Under the pieces are notes generated by a model. The model saw nothing but the letters and a program-made list of their open reading frames with translations, made no database searches and was not told the origin of the DNA. Both the position numbers and the translations under genes were made by a program. 64,000 nucleotides of DNA from Arthrobotrys musiformis. Taxonomy: Eukaryota; Ascomycota; Orbiliomycetes; Orbiliales; Orbiliaceae. Numbering within the stretch: the stretch's first letter is position 1; every line of letters begins with the position of its first letter. Of this stretch, positions 48,101 to 58,343 are shown in pieces. The stretch covers positions 2,418,001 through 2,482,000 of the forward strand of contig JAVHJL010000006.1 of NCBI GenBank assembly GCA_036971715.1, read 5' to 3'.

Positions 48101-48966
48101 CCCAGGCTGCTCCCAGCTTCACTTGTGAAGGTATATGCGTCTACGACCCGGAAACCTTCCAGTATTTTGCCACAGGATTTGGGTTCGGTGGTGTCGTTTA
48201 CGCCAGTGCCTGGACTGACACGAACACCTTGGTTGTCGGTGGTTCGCTCAAGCTGAACAATAGCGTTGTTCATCTCGCAACCTATAAACTGAGCACTACA
48301 ACATGGACCATCTTCCCGAACGCCGATGAGATCCCTGGGCCCGTCACTACTATCTTCACACCGGCTGGTGAGGAGAGCAGTATCTATGTTGGAGGAAATG
48401 CGGATGGTCGGCCCTTCATCCTCAGGTGGGATGGCACGAAGTGGAAGAACCTCGGTGCCGGTCTCCAACCTGGTTCCGTCCTTCGTGGCATTGAAGTCTT
48501 CGAATTGGATGGCGTTCACGCATCCAATGACCTTCTCTCCCAAAGCCAAATCTTGATGGCCTCCGGCAACATTATCCTCGATAGGACACCCATCAACGCT
48601 TCTGCTGCTCTCTTCGACGGTATCAATTGGACCCCCTTCGTTCTCACGACCAACGAGGACGGATCCACCGGTTCCCTGGGCGCATTTGTCTCTCAGAGCA
48701 AGCATACCTTTAATGAAAATGCCGGCAAGCTCGCTATAGGCCTTGTGGTTCTGATCTCGCTAGCCTTGGCGCTAGCACTGATATTCCTCATCGTTGTCAT
48801 CGGCGTCATCGCTTCTTACATCAGGAGAAGAAGAGAGGGCTACGTTCCAGCACCGACGAGGGTCTCCCCGATCCCAATCCCAATAGATATGACAGAGCGA
48901 GTGCCACCGGATCAGCTGTTCCAGGGCGTAGGATACGCGTCTGCAAGGGGCACACCGCATATCTAA
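45120..48966 (+). CDS. RAX2: Polarised growth protein Rax2
   Basis: Large cortical landmark protein for bud-site or tip polarity. Two exons, 45120-46293 and 46355-48966, joined in phase to give 1261 residues, close to the usual Rax2 size. An N-terminal hydrophobic signal ends near residue 27 (VASAINFTE). The ectodomain is built of repeated beta-propeller blades with the motif VYVGGDF / IFGGQF / LYIGGSI / IYVGGSF / IYVGGNA, many Asn-linked glycosylation sequons, and two short Cys-containing segments. A single C-terminal transmembrane helix (about residues 1183-1213) is followed by a basic stop-transfer RRRRE and a short cytoplasmic tail. The start was taken at the first ATG of the open frame; the frame extends upstream only through a non-ATG codon. 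Rax2 acts with Rax1 at growth sites, and the nearby exocyst subunit gene serves the same process. Confidence 0.97.
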
Positions 48967-50753
48967 AGCACCGGTGTCCGGCCTCTTTGTCTTGTATTTC
49001 TATTCCTGCATTGCTGTTGCCATCCTCATCCCCACGTTGTTTTTGTGTTACTGCTTATGCTTTTTGATTACCACCATATATTCCCCATCAGTTTCCTTAT
49101 ACATGTCTTTTTTTGTGAAGCGGGGTTCATGGCGTTTTTTTATTTTATATTACATTACTCTGTATATGCACAGGGATTGGTCTTTTTTTTACTCCCCCTT
49201 TTTTATCGACAAAACATCCTCACCACAAAAAGGGAGGAATGGAGAAAAGGGATAAAATGGATACAAAAAAAGATACACCCTCCCCTCTTTCGTTTTCCCT
49301 CCTTTTTCCTCTGGATGCGCAATTTTTTGTTTTTAATCTTTCAGCATTCAATTGTACTGATTCATTGTCCCTCCTTTCAAAAAAAAACTTTGTATATTCT
49401 TTGTGGGTTTAACCCCCGCGTTCGACAGTCCTTTACACACACCCTGGGCCCCCTTTTACTACACACTCTCTTTTGATCGGATGGGACGTTGGTTTGGTTT
49501 AATGGGTAATTCGAAGTTGGGAGTGGGATATTCATTTTTTTTATGCTTTGCTTCCTTTTTTCACATCCGGTCGCTCCCTTTTTAGGTCCCCCATGGTTTT
49601 TCTGGGGAGGAATTACTTAATTACTTTTTATTACTTACTACATTAAATACACGTTTCTTACGCTCTCTTTGCATTATACATTTACATTGTTACGTTTTTA
49701 CTTTCTTTTTAAGTTTTTTATATTCAGAAAAAGGTAGGAGGTGGATAGGGTAGTTAGGGAGGTGCTAGAAGGCAAGCTTAAGGGGTGAGCTAGGTTAATG
49801 TCAATCGTAGATTGCATATATCGAGATCTTTTAAAAGCAATATTCGTAGATATCGTGAGGAATTATAGCCATTCCCCGGCGGATCCGGAGCTGGGAGCTT
49901 GGAGCTCTGTGATAGCTGTGCAGCTGGGTTTACTCATATCTGCTATGGGGGTGGATTCGAGGCTAGCTATGGGGGATATATTGAGAAACCAAATCTGCAT
50001 GCAAGATATAGGGATCCAGATCTGTAAACATCCGTTTCTGTACCCTAGATCGATATCGATAGCTGATGACCACACATGTCCGACAACAGACGGAGCCTTT
50101 TTCGTCCTCCTGAAATCCATCCATCGTCATCAACGACCAAGAATTCAACCTACGAGACATCTAAGAACCCCCTTTTGAAGACAGTCTATAATACCGTCTG
50201 TATACCCCGTGTATTAATAGCTGCCACCGCCACCATGCGCTTATAACTAGTTAGTTTTTTCTCTAACTCCTGAAAAACTTTTTTTCATCGTGCATGCGCA
50301 GCTGATCTTGGCTTTCTGCGTCATGCGGATGGTTGTCCGATTCCTCACGGAGCGTCTAGCTTTCCTTCACTCCCCGGGGGATAGCTACCCAGGACCTGGG
50401 TAACATGTCCCCGGGTAGGGGTTTGGGGAAGTGGAAGATTCGGATATCCATTCCGGTTTCGATTTTTCGTGAGAGAGCTCGAGAGATCCGAATATAATAC
50501 AAGTGTATGCGGACCCCCTCCACAGATAGAATACACGCTATCGCAGGATGCAAGAAAACAGGAAAGAAAGAAAGTTAACGCCGTACATCCGGGTTCTACA
50601 ATCGGGCTAAAAGAGCTCACAAGACCAAAACCAAAAATTCAAATCAGGTAAAAAACCAAAAAAATCTCCATAGACGTCAAAGGAGGGGGGCATGGAAAGA
50701 GGAAGAGGGGGAGGGGGGGAGGGGCCACGCAAGCTCCCGGCTAGAATCACCCC
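48967..50753. other. Convergent intergenic region of RAX2 and SEC10
   Basis: 1.8 kb. The first 700 bp are T-rich and probably the RAX2 3' untranslated region. A 126-codon ATG frame at 49798-50178 has no recognisable motif and is not called. Several clustered hexamers such as AGATCT and GATATC appear near 49820-50060. No RNA gene was seen. Confidence 0.55.
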
Positions 50754-53533
50754 TCATCCCATCTCCGCAATAGCCTTACTAATCCCAGCAGTATAATAAT
50801 CCTCCCGTCTAGCCAAATACGGCACCAACAGCTCCTTCTTCGCCTTCGCCAGCAATCCATCCCTCAACCGGTCCTTCAACGCCGCCGCGGGTACAACGTA
50901 CAAATTCCCCACCTCGTGCAATAACTCATAACTCTCCTTCACCGACCCCGTACCCACGGGGTTCCCCGGATCTTCATCCGCATCCCATTGCGTGAACATC
51001 GACTGATAAAAGACGATATCTTTAGTCAGCGAGATACCACCGACAACGTTGATGCTGTTTTTCAGGAGATTTTCCAGGAACCGGGTTCGGAATCCCGTCG
51101 CGATTTCGTAGAGGAATGAAACGAGGTTTGGGCCCGTTAGTGCGATTTTAGCCGTCGCGTGAACCTTTTCGAGGAATGTGGAGATGGCGAGGCAGGTTGG
51201 GGTTTGCAACATCATCAAAGAGACGTCTTCGTCTCGAGGGCGGTAGTCACGTTTTGGTTGTTTGTTGAGGAGGGCGGTGGTGTGATTTAGCACGACGTCG
51301 ACGGTCTTTTGAATGATTTGGTTGATTCGGTCTTCGACTTTGCTGAAGAAACGGTGTGAGGCTAGAGACATTTCACGGCGGATCGTGAGAGATGATTGAG
51401 CCAATGGGAGGAGGGCGGTGTGGATTGTTTTGTGCATGAGACTGAGGATGACGCTGGCAGACTTGAGTTCGGAGAAATAGCTGATATCCGGCTCGTTCTT
51501 AGCGACTTCGGCTGTGATCGCGAAGTCCAGGCTGCTCTCAAGGGCGGTTTCGACGTATAATCCAACATTCTCGATGAGAACGGCGAGGAAAGCCGAGGCG
51601 TCCTTGGGCATATCGGATGAAGACCCGATCTCCAAGGACCTTCCGATACTCTCGGCGAGCCACTTTAACATCCTCTTCGAGACATCTGTAGACAACTGGC
51701 CGTCGGTTTCCTCAAGATCGATTTCTGTGATCTTATCATCCTTGTTTTGGTGTTTTTCACGGAATGACCCGAGACCTGCGATTCGGAGCAGCTGCTCCGT
51801 TCGTCGGGAGGTAGCTGGATCTGTATCTTGTAATTGGGTAATGACTCTGTCTCGGGCGCTGCTTGTGCTATTCTGGAGCTGCGTTCTCCATCTGTCAAGC
51901 ATGGTCGTGTTCTGTAGCTTCTTGCGTCTCGTCTGTGATATAATATTAGTCTCGAGTCATTGGATAGGCCAGAGGGTGTGATCTTACATGGAAGGTATTG
52001 AACTTGAACAAGATGGACTCGTAGAGGTCTTGTAGGGACTTCTTCTCTCGCTCGATATACCTGATGGTTCCTTCGAGGTATGGGCTGAACAAATCATCAA
52101 GGTTCTGGTCGAGACACGAGGCGATCTCATTGTTTGTATCTTTATCGTTCACCTCTTCGCTGTACTCCTTGAGTTTGTCGACCAACGTGTCGAGACTGCT
52201 CTTTGCGGATTGTAAGGACCTTAAGAATGCGAGAGGAGAAATTGTCTCCGCCTTCTCAAGGACCAGTTCAAGTCTTTGCTGGATCTATAAAAACATGTCA
52301 GCGAGGTATTAGTGAATGGGGCAGGGAATGGACTGACTGTTTGCTGGAAGATACGCTGGAGGAAGCTCTTGGTCACATCTCCAGGGATTGGGAAAATATC
52401 CTTGATCAGTGAAGATTCTTGAATGATAACTGTCCTGGCGGCGTCAATGATCTCTGCCAGGCTTCTCTCCAGTGGTGGGGGGTCCGCATCGGGGTCCGGG
52501 AGTTTGTCCCAGCTATAATGTCGTCAGCAACTAACAGCTGCTTACGAGGGTATCTGAAATACTCACATATCCCCCCCTAAAACGACTTCGTTCGTAACTA
52601 GATGCTGCTTTGTGATGAAGAATTCGTGTTGATTCACAAACAAGGCCTTGACGGAATTACCGCCGTTGAAATCATGTAACATCTTAGCACACCCCTTCAT
52701 AGCGGTGATATCCATCTGCCTATAAGCCGAATCAAACTGAGCCAAAAGATCCTTCTCCAAGCTCTCGGAGAACTTCTCGATCAACATCCTGGTATTGTCA
52801 TTGCTCGGAAGTTCGAGTTTATGCGCAATACTCATCAACTGACGCGATATCTTGGCACACTTGATGCTATCGTTTATAGACCCGCTCTTCCTCATCTTCT
52901 CCAGCCGGCTGCTGTCGCCCTTTCGAAACTCGACGTAGCATTCGATCAGGAACTTGGCGTCCATGGCTCTCATCCGCTGCTTGTCGAGTTGTTCCAGCTC
53001 GCCACCGATGGAGACGGCCTTACCGCCAATGTTCACATCCAGTCGCTGGAACTCATCGAGGGTGTTTTCGAGACGACGGCCGAGTTCTTGAACGCGACGG
53101 CCGTGGTCGATTTCTGCGCGTCTGACGGCTTCTTTCAGCTCGCTTTCTTGCTCGGCTAGGTCGTCGTCGAGCTGGCGGATGCGGGCGACGGCGGCTTCGA
53201 AGGTTCGAATGTAGGGCTTTGGGTCGAAGGCTGTTCCACCGTTATTAGATATATATATGCATGGAGGGAGGGGAAGTACCATTGGCATTGGGACCCTGGC
53301 GACGCGAGGTCTGAACGCTCTGGCTGAGGTTCTCGATGAAGTCCTTCACGAGGTACTCCTTAGTCTAGATCCACCCATCACCACCATCACCATCATCAAC
53401 CACCGTCAGCAATCGAAACCAACGAGAGATAAAAACTAGGAGATAAGGAACGACATACCGAAAAGTGGCTCAAGTCAAAGGTCGGCAGACTGGGATACAG
53501 CCCGCGAACTCCCTCGTTCCCACTGTTCGCCAT
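50754..53533 (-). CDS. SEC10: Exocyst complex subunit Sec10
   Basis: Subunit of the exocyst, which tethers secretory vesicles to the plasma membrane at growing tips. Six exons: 53533-53459, 53364-53280, 53230-52567, 52512-52338, 52284-51988 and 51932-50754, 824 residues, every phase consistent. The N-terminal exons encode FDLSHFS and EYLVKDFIENLSQSV, which fit fungal Sec10. Residues about 55-150 form a coiled coil with GGELEQLDKQRMRAMDAKFLI. A long all-helical C-terminus ends in YLARREDYYTAGISKAIAEMG. The internal segment PPLERSLAEIIDAARTVIIQESSLI is interrupted by neither intron. The length is typical of fungal Sec10. The gene shares a divergent 375-bp promoter region with TRM5. Confidence 0.94.
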
Positions 53534-53908
53534 CTTATCGTTCGACTTCAAATTCGGATTCCGACGGCGATGAGCGCTCTAAGCCCTGGCGGAGGAATCT
53601 GTACGGGACGAAGAGCGGGAGGAGGACATAATAGATCGAATCAATCGATTTGGCGATGTTTTGGTGTTGGCCTGAAAGCGGGTAGTGCAAGCGTGGAGCC
53701 GTCAGGAGGCGGGGTGCAGGGCAGCTTAGCTTGGGAGCTTGTTTGCAGGGATCTGGTCCTCCGCCAAAAAATATTTTGTCGATTCGATGGGGGAAAAACG
53801 ACCTCAAAGTGATATCATCATCGATCCGAAGAACGATGCTTGGACGGGCACACGCAGCCTCGACCACCGTTCGTGCGTAGACCATCGCCAGCTTCACCCG
53901 TCGCAGCA
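53534..53908. promoter_or_regulatory. Divergent promoter of SEC10 and TRM5
   Basis: 375 bp between the two start codons. No TATA box is obvious for either gene. An ATG-initiated frame at 53787 reads toward TRM5, but the spliced frame from it soon terminates, so it may act as an upstream open frame in the TRM5 leader. Confidence 0.6.
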
Positions 53909-55974
53909 ATGGTACGTTCCCTCTCCTATAAAAATTTTAAAATTTTGGTAGTATAAGACCCCTGCTAACATATGTGTACAGTCCTCAAATACCACTCCAA
54001 TCGACCCAGCCGTCAAAAGTGACGAAGAAAACGAGGAAGAAATGCTGAAACGCCTCCTCAACCACCCTTCCACCCTCCTCCGTGCCCCGCAGCACCTGGG
54101 CATGAAATCCCTCGACCGGGAAGCCTTCACCAAGAGAATCCCCACCGTGGCTGCATACATCAAAGATAAACGTGACATCCAACGGATCCGAAAGGCTGCA
54201 GGATCGGTATTCCTCCTCGACCCGCTCGAGAGGACCGTGATCGATCCCAAACGGCTCTACGGCGATGAGGGGAAGCAGACGTACATCATCCCTCTGGTGC
54301 CGTCTGTCAATGCTGAGGGTGTGTATATACCACCGATATATCGTTATTTTGGGAATAGAGAGCTAAAATTGAGGGGGATAGATGAGAGTACCATGCCAGC
54401 AGACCTCGCTCAGCTCGTCAAGGAAAATAAAGTGGATCTGGTGCCCAAGGAGGGTGTTCTGACATACGCCGACTTCGGATCAGGTATGCTCCAGTAATAC
54501 TATACTCTGATATTCTTGCAGTAATAGCTTACTGAGCACCAGCATCTTTCTCGTAGAGGAGATATTAAAATCCATCCTACCCCGCGATAGATACGATGGC
54601 ATCCACCGCGGCTTCACCCTCACCGGACACATCGGTATGTTTTTATCCTATACATATATATATACACTCAAACCTCAATTTAAGTACTGATCGATATAAA
54701 AGCCCACCTCAATATCCACGGCGAATTCACAAACTACAAGGAAGTAATAGCCCAAGTGATAATGGACAAAAACCCCATCGTCGAAACCGTCGTCTCCAAA
54801 ACCGAAGATGTGGGCTCGCACTCGGAATTCCGCACCTTCCCCATGGAAATCCTCGCGGGCAAGAACGACACCCAGGTCTCCCTCCGTTCCAGCGGTTGCA
54901 CCTACGACTTCGACTTCGCGAAGGTATACTGGAACTCCAGGCTGGAAAACGAACACGACCGCATTGCGAATCTTTGCGCGAAGGGTGATGCGGTGTGCGA
55001 TGTCATGGCGGGTGTTGGACCGTTCGCTATCCCTGCTGCGAGGTATAATAGAGCTCTAGTGTGGGCGAACGATCTCAACGGTGACTCCTACGAGTCTATG
55101 GTCCGGAATATCGAGAAGAACAGGGTATGCCCCTCCAATATTTCCCCTCACCAAACCACCATCTCCTAATGTAATCCGTAAAAAGGTATCAAGCCTAGTC
55201 TACCCCTTCAACACCGACGGCCGCGAATTCATCCGCCTCAGCAGCAAAGCCCTCCTCCGCGACGGCGGCAAATCCATAACCTTCGATCCAAACCCCCCAA
55301 ACGCCCCACGCGATCCAGCCATAAACACAAAACTAAAACCAATAGAAACCTACACCATCCCCAAGATCTTCAACCGCTTCATAATGAACCTCCCGGCCTC
55401 CGCCGTGGAATTCCTAGATGCCTACGTGGGACTATACGCCGGGTTGGAGTCACTATTCCGAAACCCCTCGAAGCCTGTGATCGATCAGGAGGGTAAATAC
55501 GCCCTGCCCATTATCCACGTTTACACGTTCAATCGCCATAATTTGAAGGATATTGAAGAGGCGGCGGGGGAGATTTGTGGTGTTGTATCGGGGTATTTGG
55601 ATTACCCCATGCGAGTGGAACGGACGGAAAACCTAAAGGATTTATACGCACAGAGTATGCAGGCGAAGACGAAGGAGAATAACTCCAAGAAACCGATTGT
55701 TAAAGCCGAAGCTGCAGCTGAGAGTGCCGCCGCCGAAGCAAGCCAAACAAGACCTGAGGACACATTCTCGGAAGGAGGGATGTCGGTTGGGTATGTTAGG
55801 GCCGTGGCGCCGGTGAAGTCGATGTACTGCGTATCGTTCAGGTTACCGTGGGAAGTGGCGTTCAGGACACCGCCGAAGGAGCTGACGGATATGGAGAAGA
55901 AGCTGGAGCAGATGAAGAATATTTGGCTGAAGAGCGATGAGAAGACGCAGTGGCCCGGGAAGCTGAAGCAGTAG
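53909..55974 (+). CDS. TRM5: tRNA (guanine-37-N1)-methyltransferase Trm5
   Basis: SAM-dependent enzyme that makes m1G37 next to the anticodon, protecting the reading frame; the eukaryotic enzyme works in cytosol and mitochondria. Five exons: 53909-53911, 53982-54483, 54557-54634, 54703-55124 and 55186-55974, 597 residues. Order of motifs: the D1-like N-terminus (LDREAFTKRIPTVAA), HRGFTLTGHIAHLNIHGEF (rebuilt across two introns), SSGCTYDFDFAKVYWNSRL, the SAM loop DVMAGVGPFAIPA (from about residue 294), NDLNGDS, and the family signature NLPASAVEFLD (from residue 403). The first coding exon is only the ATG; the alternative in-frame reading from further upstream meets stops. A charged Lys/Ala-rich insertion lies near residues 500-530. 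It converges on OGG1 with 212 bp between stops. Confidence 0.95.
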
Positions 55975-56186
55975 CTGCTCTATATAGTGGCAGTGTATGA
56001 TGTATATATTTTTGGTTTTCTGGGTTTTATATATTGGCGCTTTGTGAAAGAAATGAGATCTCGATACCACTCTTTATGGGTTTCTATTATGGCTTGATGC
56101 TGAATGATAATAGTACAGTATAATCTAAAATCAATAGTATTACAATCCGTGGAAGTGAAATACCCGAACGCCGTACTATAAAGAAA

Positions 56187-57638
56187 TCAGCGACGGCGCC
56201 TCCTCGTTCTCCTCTCCGCCACTTCTTCTTTGACCACAACCTCAGCCTTCACCTTTACCTCCCCGTTGACCCCTCTCTTCCTCGCTCTCTTCTCAACCAC
56301 AGTTATGACTTCCTCGACTTTCACATCCACTTTAGCCTCTTCTTCTTCTTCTTTAACCTCGGTCTTTACCTCCTCTTCCTCTTCTTTAATCTCAACTTTC
56401 ACCTCCTCCTCTTTAACCTCAACTTTCACCTTCTTAGAAGCAGAAGTCTTGGTATTCTCCAACCGATCCGAAAAGGCCCTGAGATCAGCCGTAAACAGCA
56501 CCGAATGCGCCCATCCAGCTTCCTCGCCCCACAGATCCCGGAATAGATCCCCAACAGCCTCATAGATCGCAGGCGTGAGGGATCTGTGCTTCCCTTTACC
56601 GAATTTATAGTCCCTCGTTGCTATTTGCCAGACTTTTCCCATAAATTAGTTTCCATCCATTCAAGTTGTTAGCCAAGAGGAAAGAAGGGGGAAATACCAT
56701 GAGTATCAACCGGCACCGCCCCCATTTTATCCAAACTCATGAGACAGACACAGTCCGCCACTTTCGGCCCCACACCCGTAAACTTGATCAACTCCGCATG
56801 AGCCTCCTTGTAATCCCTCTCATCCCTCAAAGTCTCCAAAAACCCCACGGGACGGTCGTGGTAGACCATACACGCGGTTTTGTAAATATATTTCGCGCGA
56901 TAACCGAACCCCAATTTCTTCAGCGTGTCTTCGACCGTCGCCGCCGTGAGGGATTCGATCGATGGGAAGGAGTGGTAGGCCACTTCCTCCCGTTTATCCC
57001 CGAAAGAGTGGGTTATCGTCCCCAGCGGGGTGCCGTACGTAGCACATAATTTATCAACCTGTCCATAATATTAAAATCAACCTCCATTTTAAATTGAGTT
57101 TGAAAAAAAGGGGGGGAAATACCATCTGCCCGATCCTGGAGATGTTATTATTACTACTACAAATAAACCCGATCAAACACTCCCACGGCTCCTGTCTCAA
57201 CATCCTAACCCCGCCGAACTCTCCGGCCTTTCTTTTGAAATTCGGATCCTTCTGGGACCATTTTTCGTACAGGGAGGCGAGGTCGACGGAGAGGTTTAGG
57301 TAGTTTTTCACGATTTCCAGGGTTTCTTTTTGTTCTTTTTCTTCTTCCTGAGGTTTTGGTTTTTGAGATTTGGGGAGTGGAGGGAAGGTCGCGCGGTAGT
57401 GTAGATGCGTCGACGACTGGCGGAGGGAGATTATACGGTCTGAGAAGCCGCAGGACCTATACCATAATCGTCAGCACCAGAAACCAAAATAAATAGAATA
57501 TATAAGAGATAAATACCACTCATCCGGCCCCGAAGCCTTCCAGCGAAACGTCTGGCCGCAGCGCAGGACGGTCGCAAGACACAGCTGGTTCAGCGAGATG
57601 GGCAGCTGTGCCCAGGCGGTCGCACGGCCCTTCGCCAT
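56187..57638 (-). CDS. OGG1: 8-oxoguanine DNA glycosylase/AP lyase Ogg1
   Basis: Bifunctional base-excision repair enzyme that removes 8-oxoguanine opposite C. Four exons: 57638-57517, 57456-57123, 57058-56698 and 56632-56187, 420 residues, in phase. The N-terminal domain has LATVLRCGQTFRW. The DNA-binding motif SSNNNISRI is followed by the helix-hairpin-helix GVGPKVADC, with the catalytic lysine at residue 251, and VDTHVWQ, with the aspartate at 270. Both are two residues from the human numbers (249, 268). FPS and GYRAKYI are also conserved. After about residue 334 the protein runs into a long Lys/Glu/Val repeat tail ending in a cluster of arginines, absent from the core family and probably a nuclear localisation or nucleic-acid contact region. 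The VDTHV codon is split by the last intron; its acceptor is AAAAG at 56633, weaker than usual but the only phase-correct site that restores the motif. Confidence 0.96.
56214..56440 (-). repeat. Degenerate Lys-Glu-Val coding repeat in the OGG1 tail
   Basis: The coding strand repeats a purine-rich unit encoding variants of VKVEVKEEE about five times. It is an expanded low-complexity tract inside the last exon, fully in frame with OGG1. Confidence 0.85.
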
Positions 57639-58343
57639 TATTTCCATCAATCAATCGAACTGAACTATGAAGATGGAAGGAGGAAGAAGAAGGGGGTGGG
57701 AAGACCCCTGGGTTTATATTGAGACAGAATCTCGATCGTCGCGTGGAGTTCGGTCCCTGCCAAGACCTTCAAATGCCCCGCCGAATCGGGTTAGCCTCCA
57801 ATGTCGATATAATACCTATATTTCATATCTTATGAAAATTTGAAAGCGGGGTGTAGGTCTACCCTTATGGGACCCGGGATCAAGCAACTCAGCAAGGAGA
57901 ACCCGTGCTGTGTCTGGCAGCTGGTTTACGAGGCCAGTAAACTTCGTAACTGGAAATATTTTGGTGTGTTAAGCTGAGAAACTCGTATCAGCACATAGTT
58001 AACTTTAGTCGGGAAGATATTCTATAGTTTTAGCTATCGATATATCTTATGCAACCTCAGCCTTTTAAGAAAAAAACCCTTTTCTGCTTCATGGATCTGT
58101 GGAGAAACAATATCTTTCATGCAGCTTAATTAGCTTAAGCACCTTTGACACGGATTATATTAATATTAGCCGGCTTACATGCATATGATCCTGGCATAGA
58201 TCTATAGATCTGATAAATATTATGAAAGGATCCTTAACTACTTCACCCGGAAAATATACGATCCCGCAACTTCCAAGTTCAAAAAAAGTCACATAAAAGA
58301 ACTTACCATCAGAGAACTCTTAGAACAAATACCAAACTGAGCT
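57639..58343. promoter_or_regulatory. Divergent region between OGG1 and the NACHT-ankyrin gene
   Basis: 705 bp between two divergent start codons. The left 100 bp are purine-rich on the plus strand, and the right part is AT-rich with two A-runs near 58070 and 58284. No specific element was identified. Confidence 0.5.

Noticed and set aside
49798..50178. 126-codon ATG frame downstream of RAX2
   Set aside because: No homology signal by eye, and it overlaps open frames on the opposite strand.
53739..53950. Longer Trm5 N-terminus starting at 53787 or upstream
   Set aside because: After splicing at 53912 that frame terminates soon in exon 2. Only the ATG at 53909 enters the Trm5 frame.
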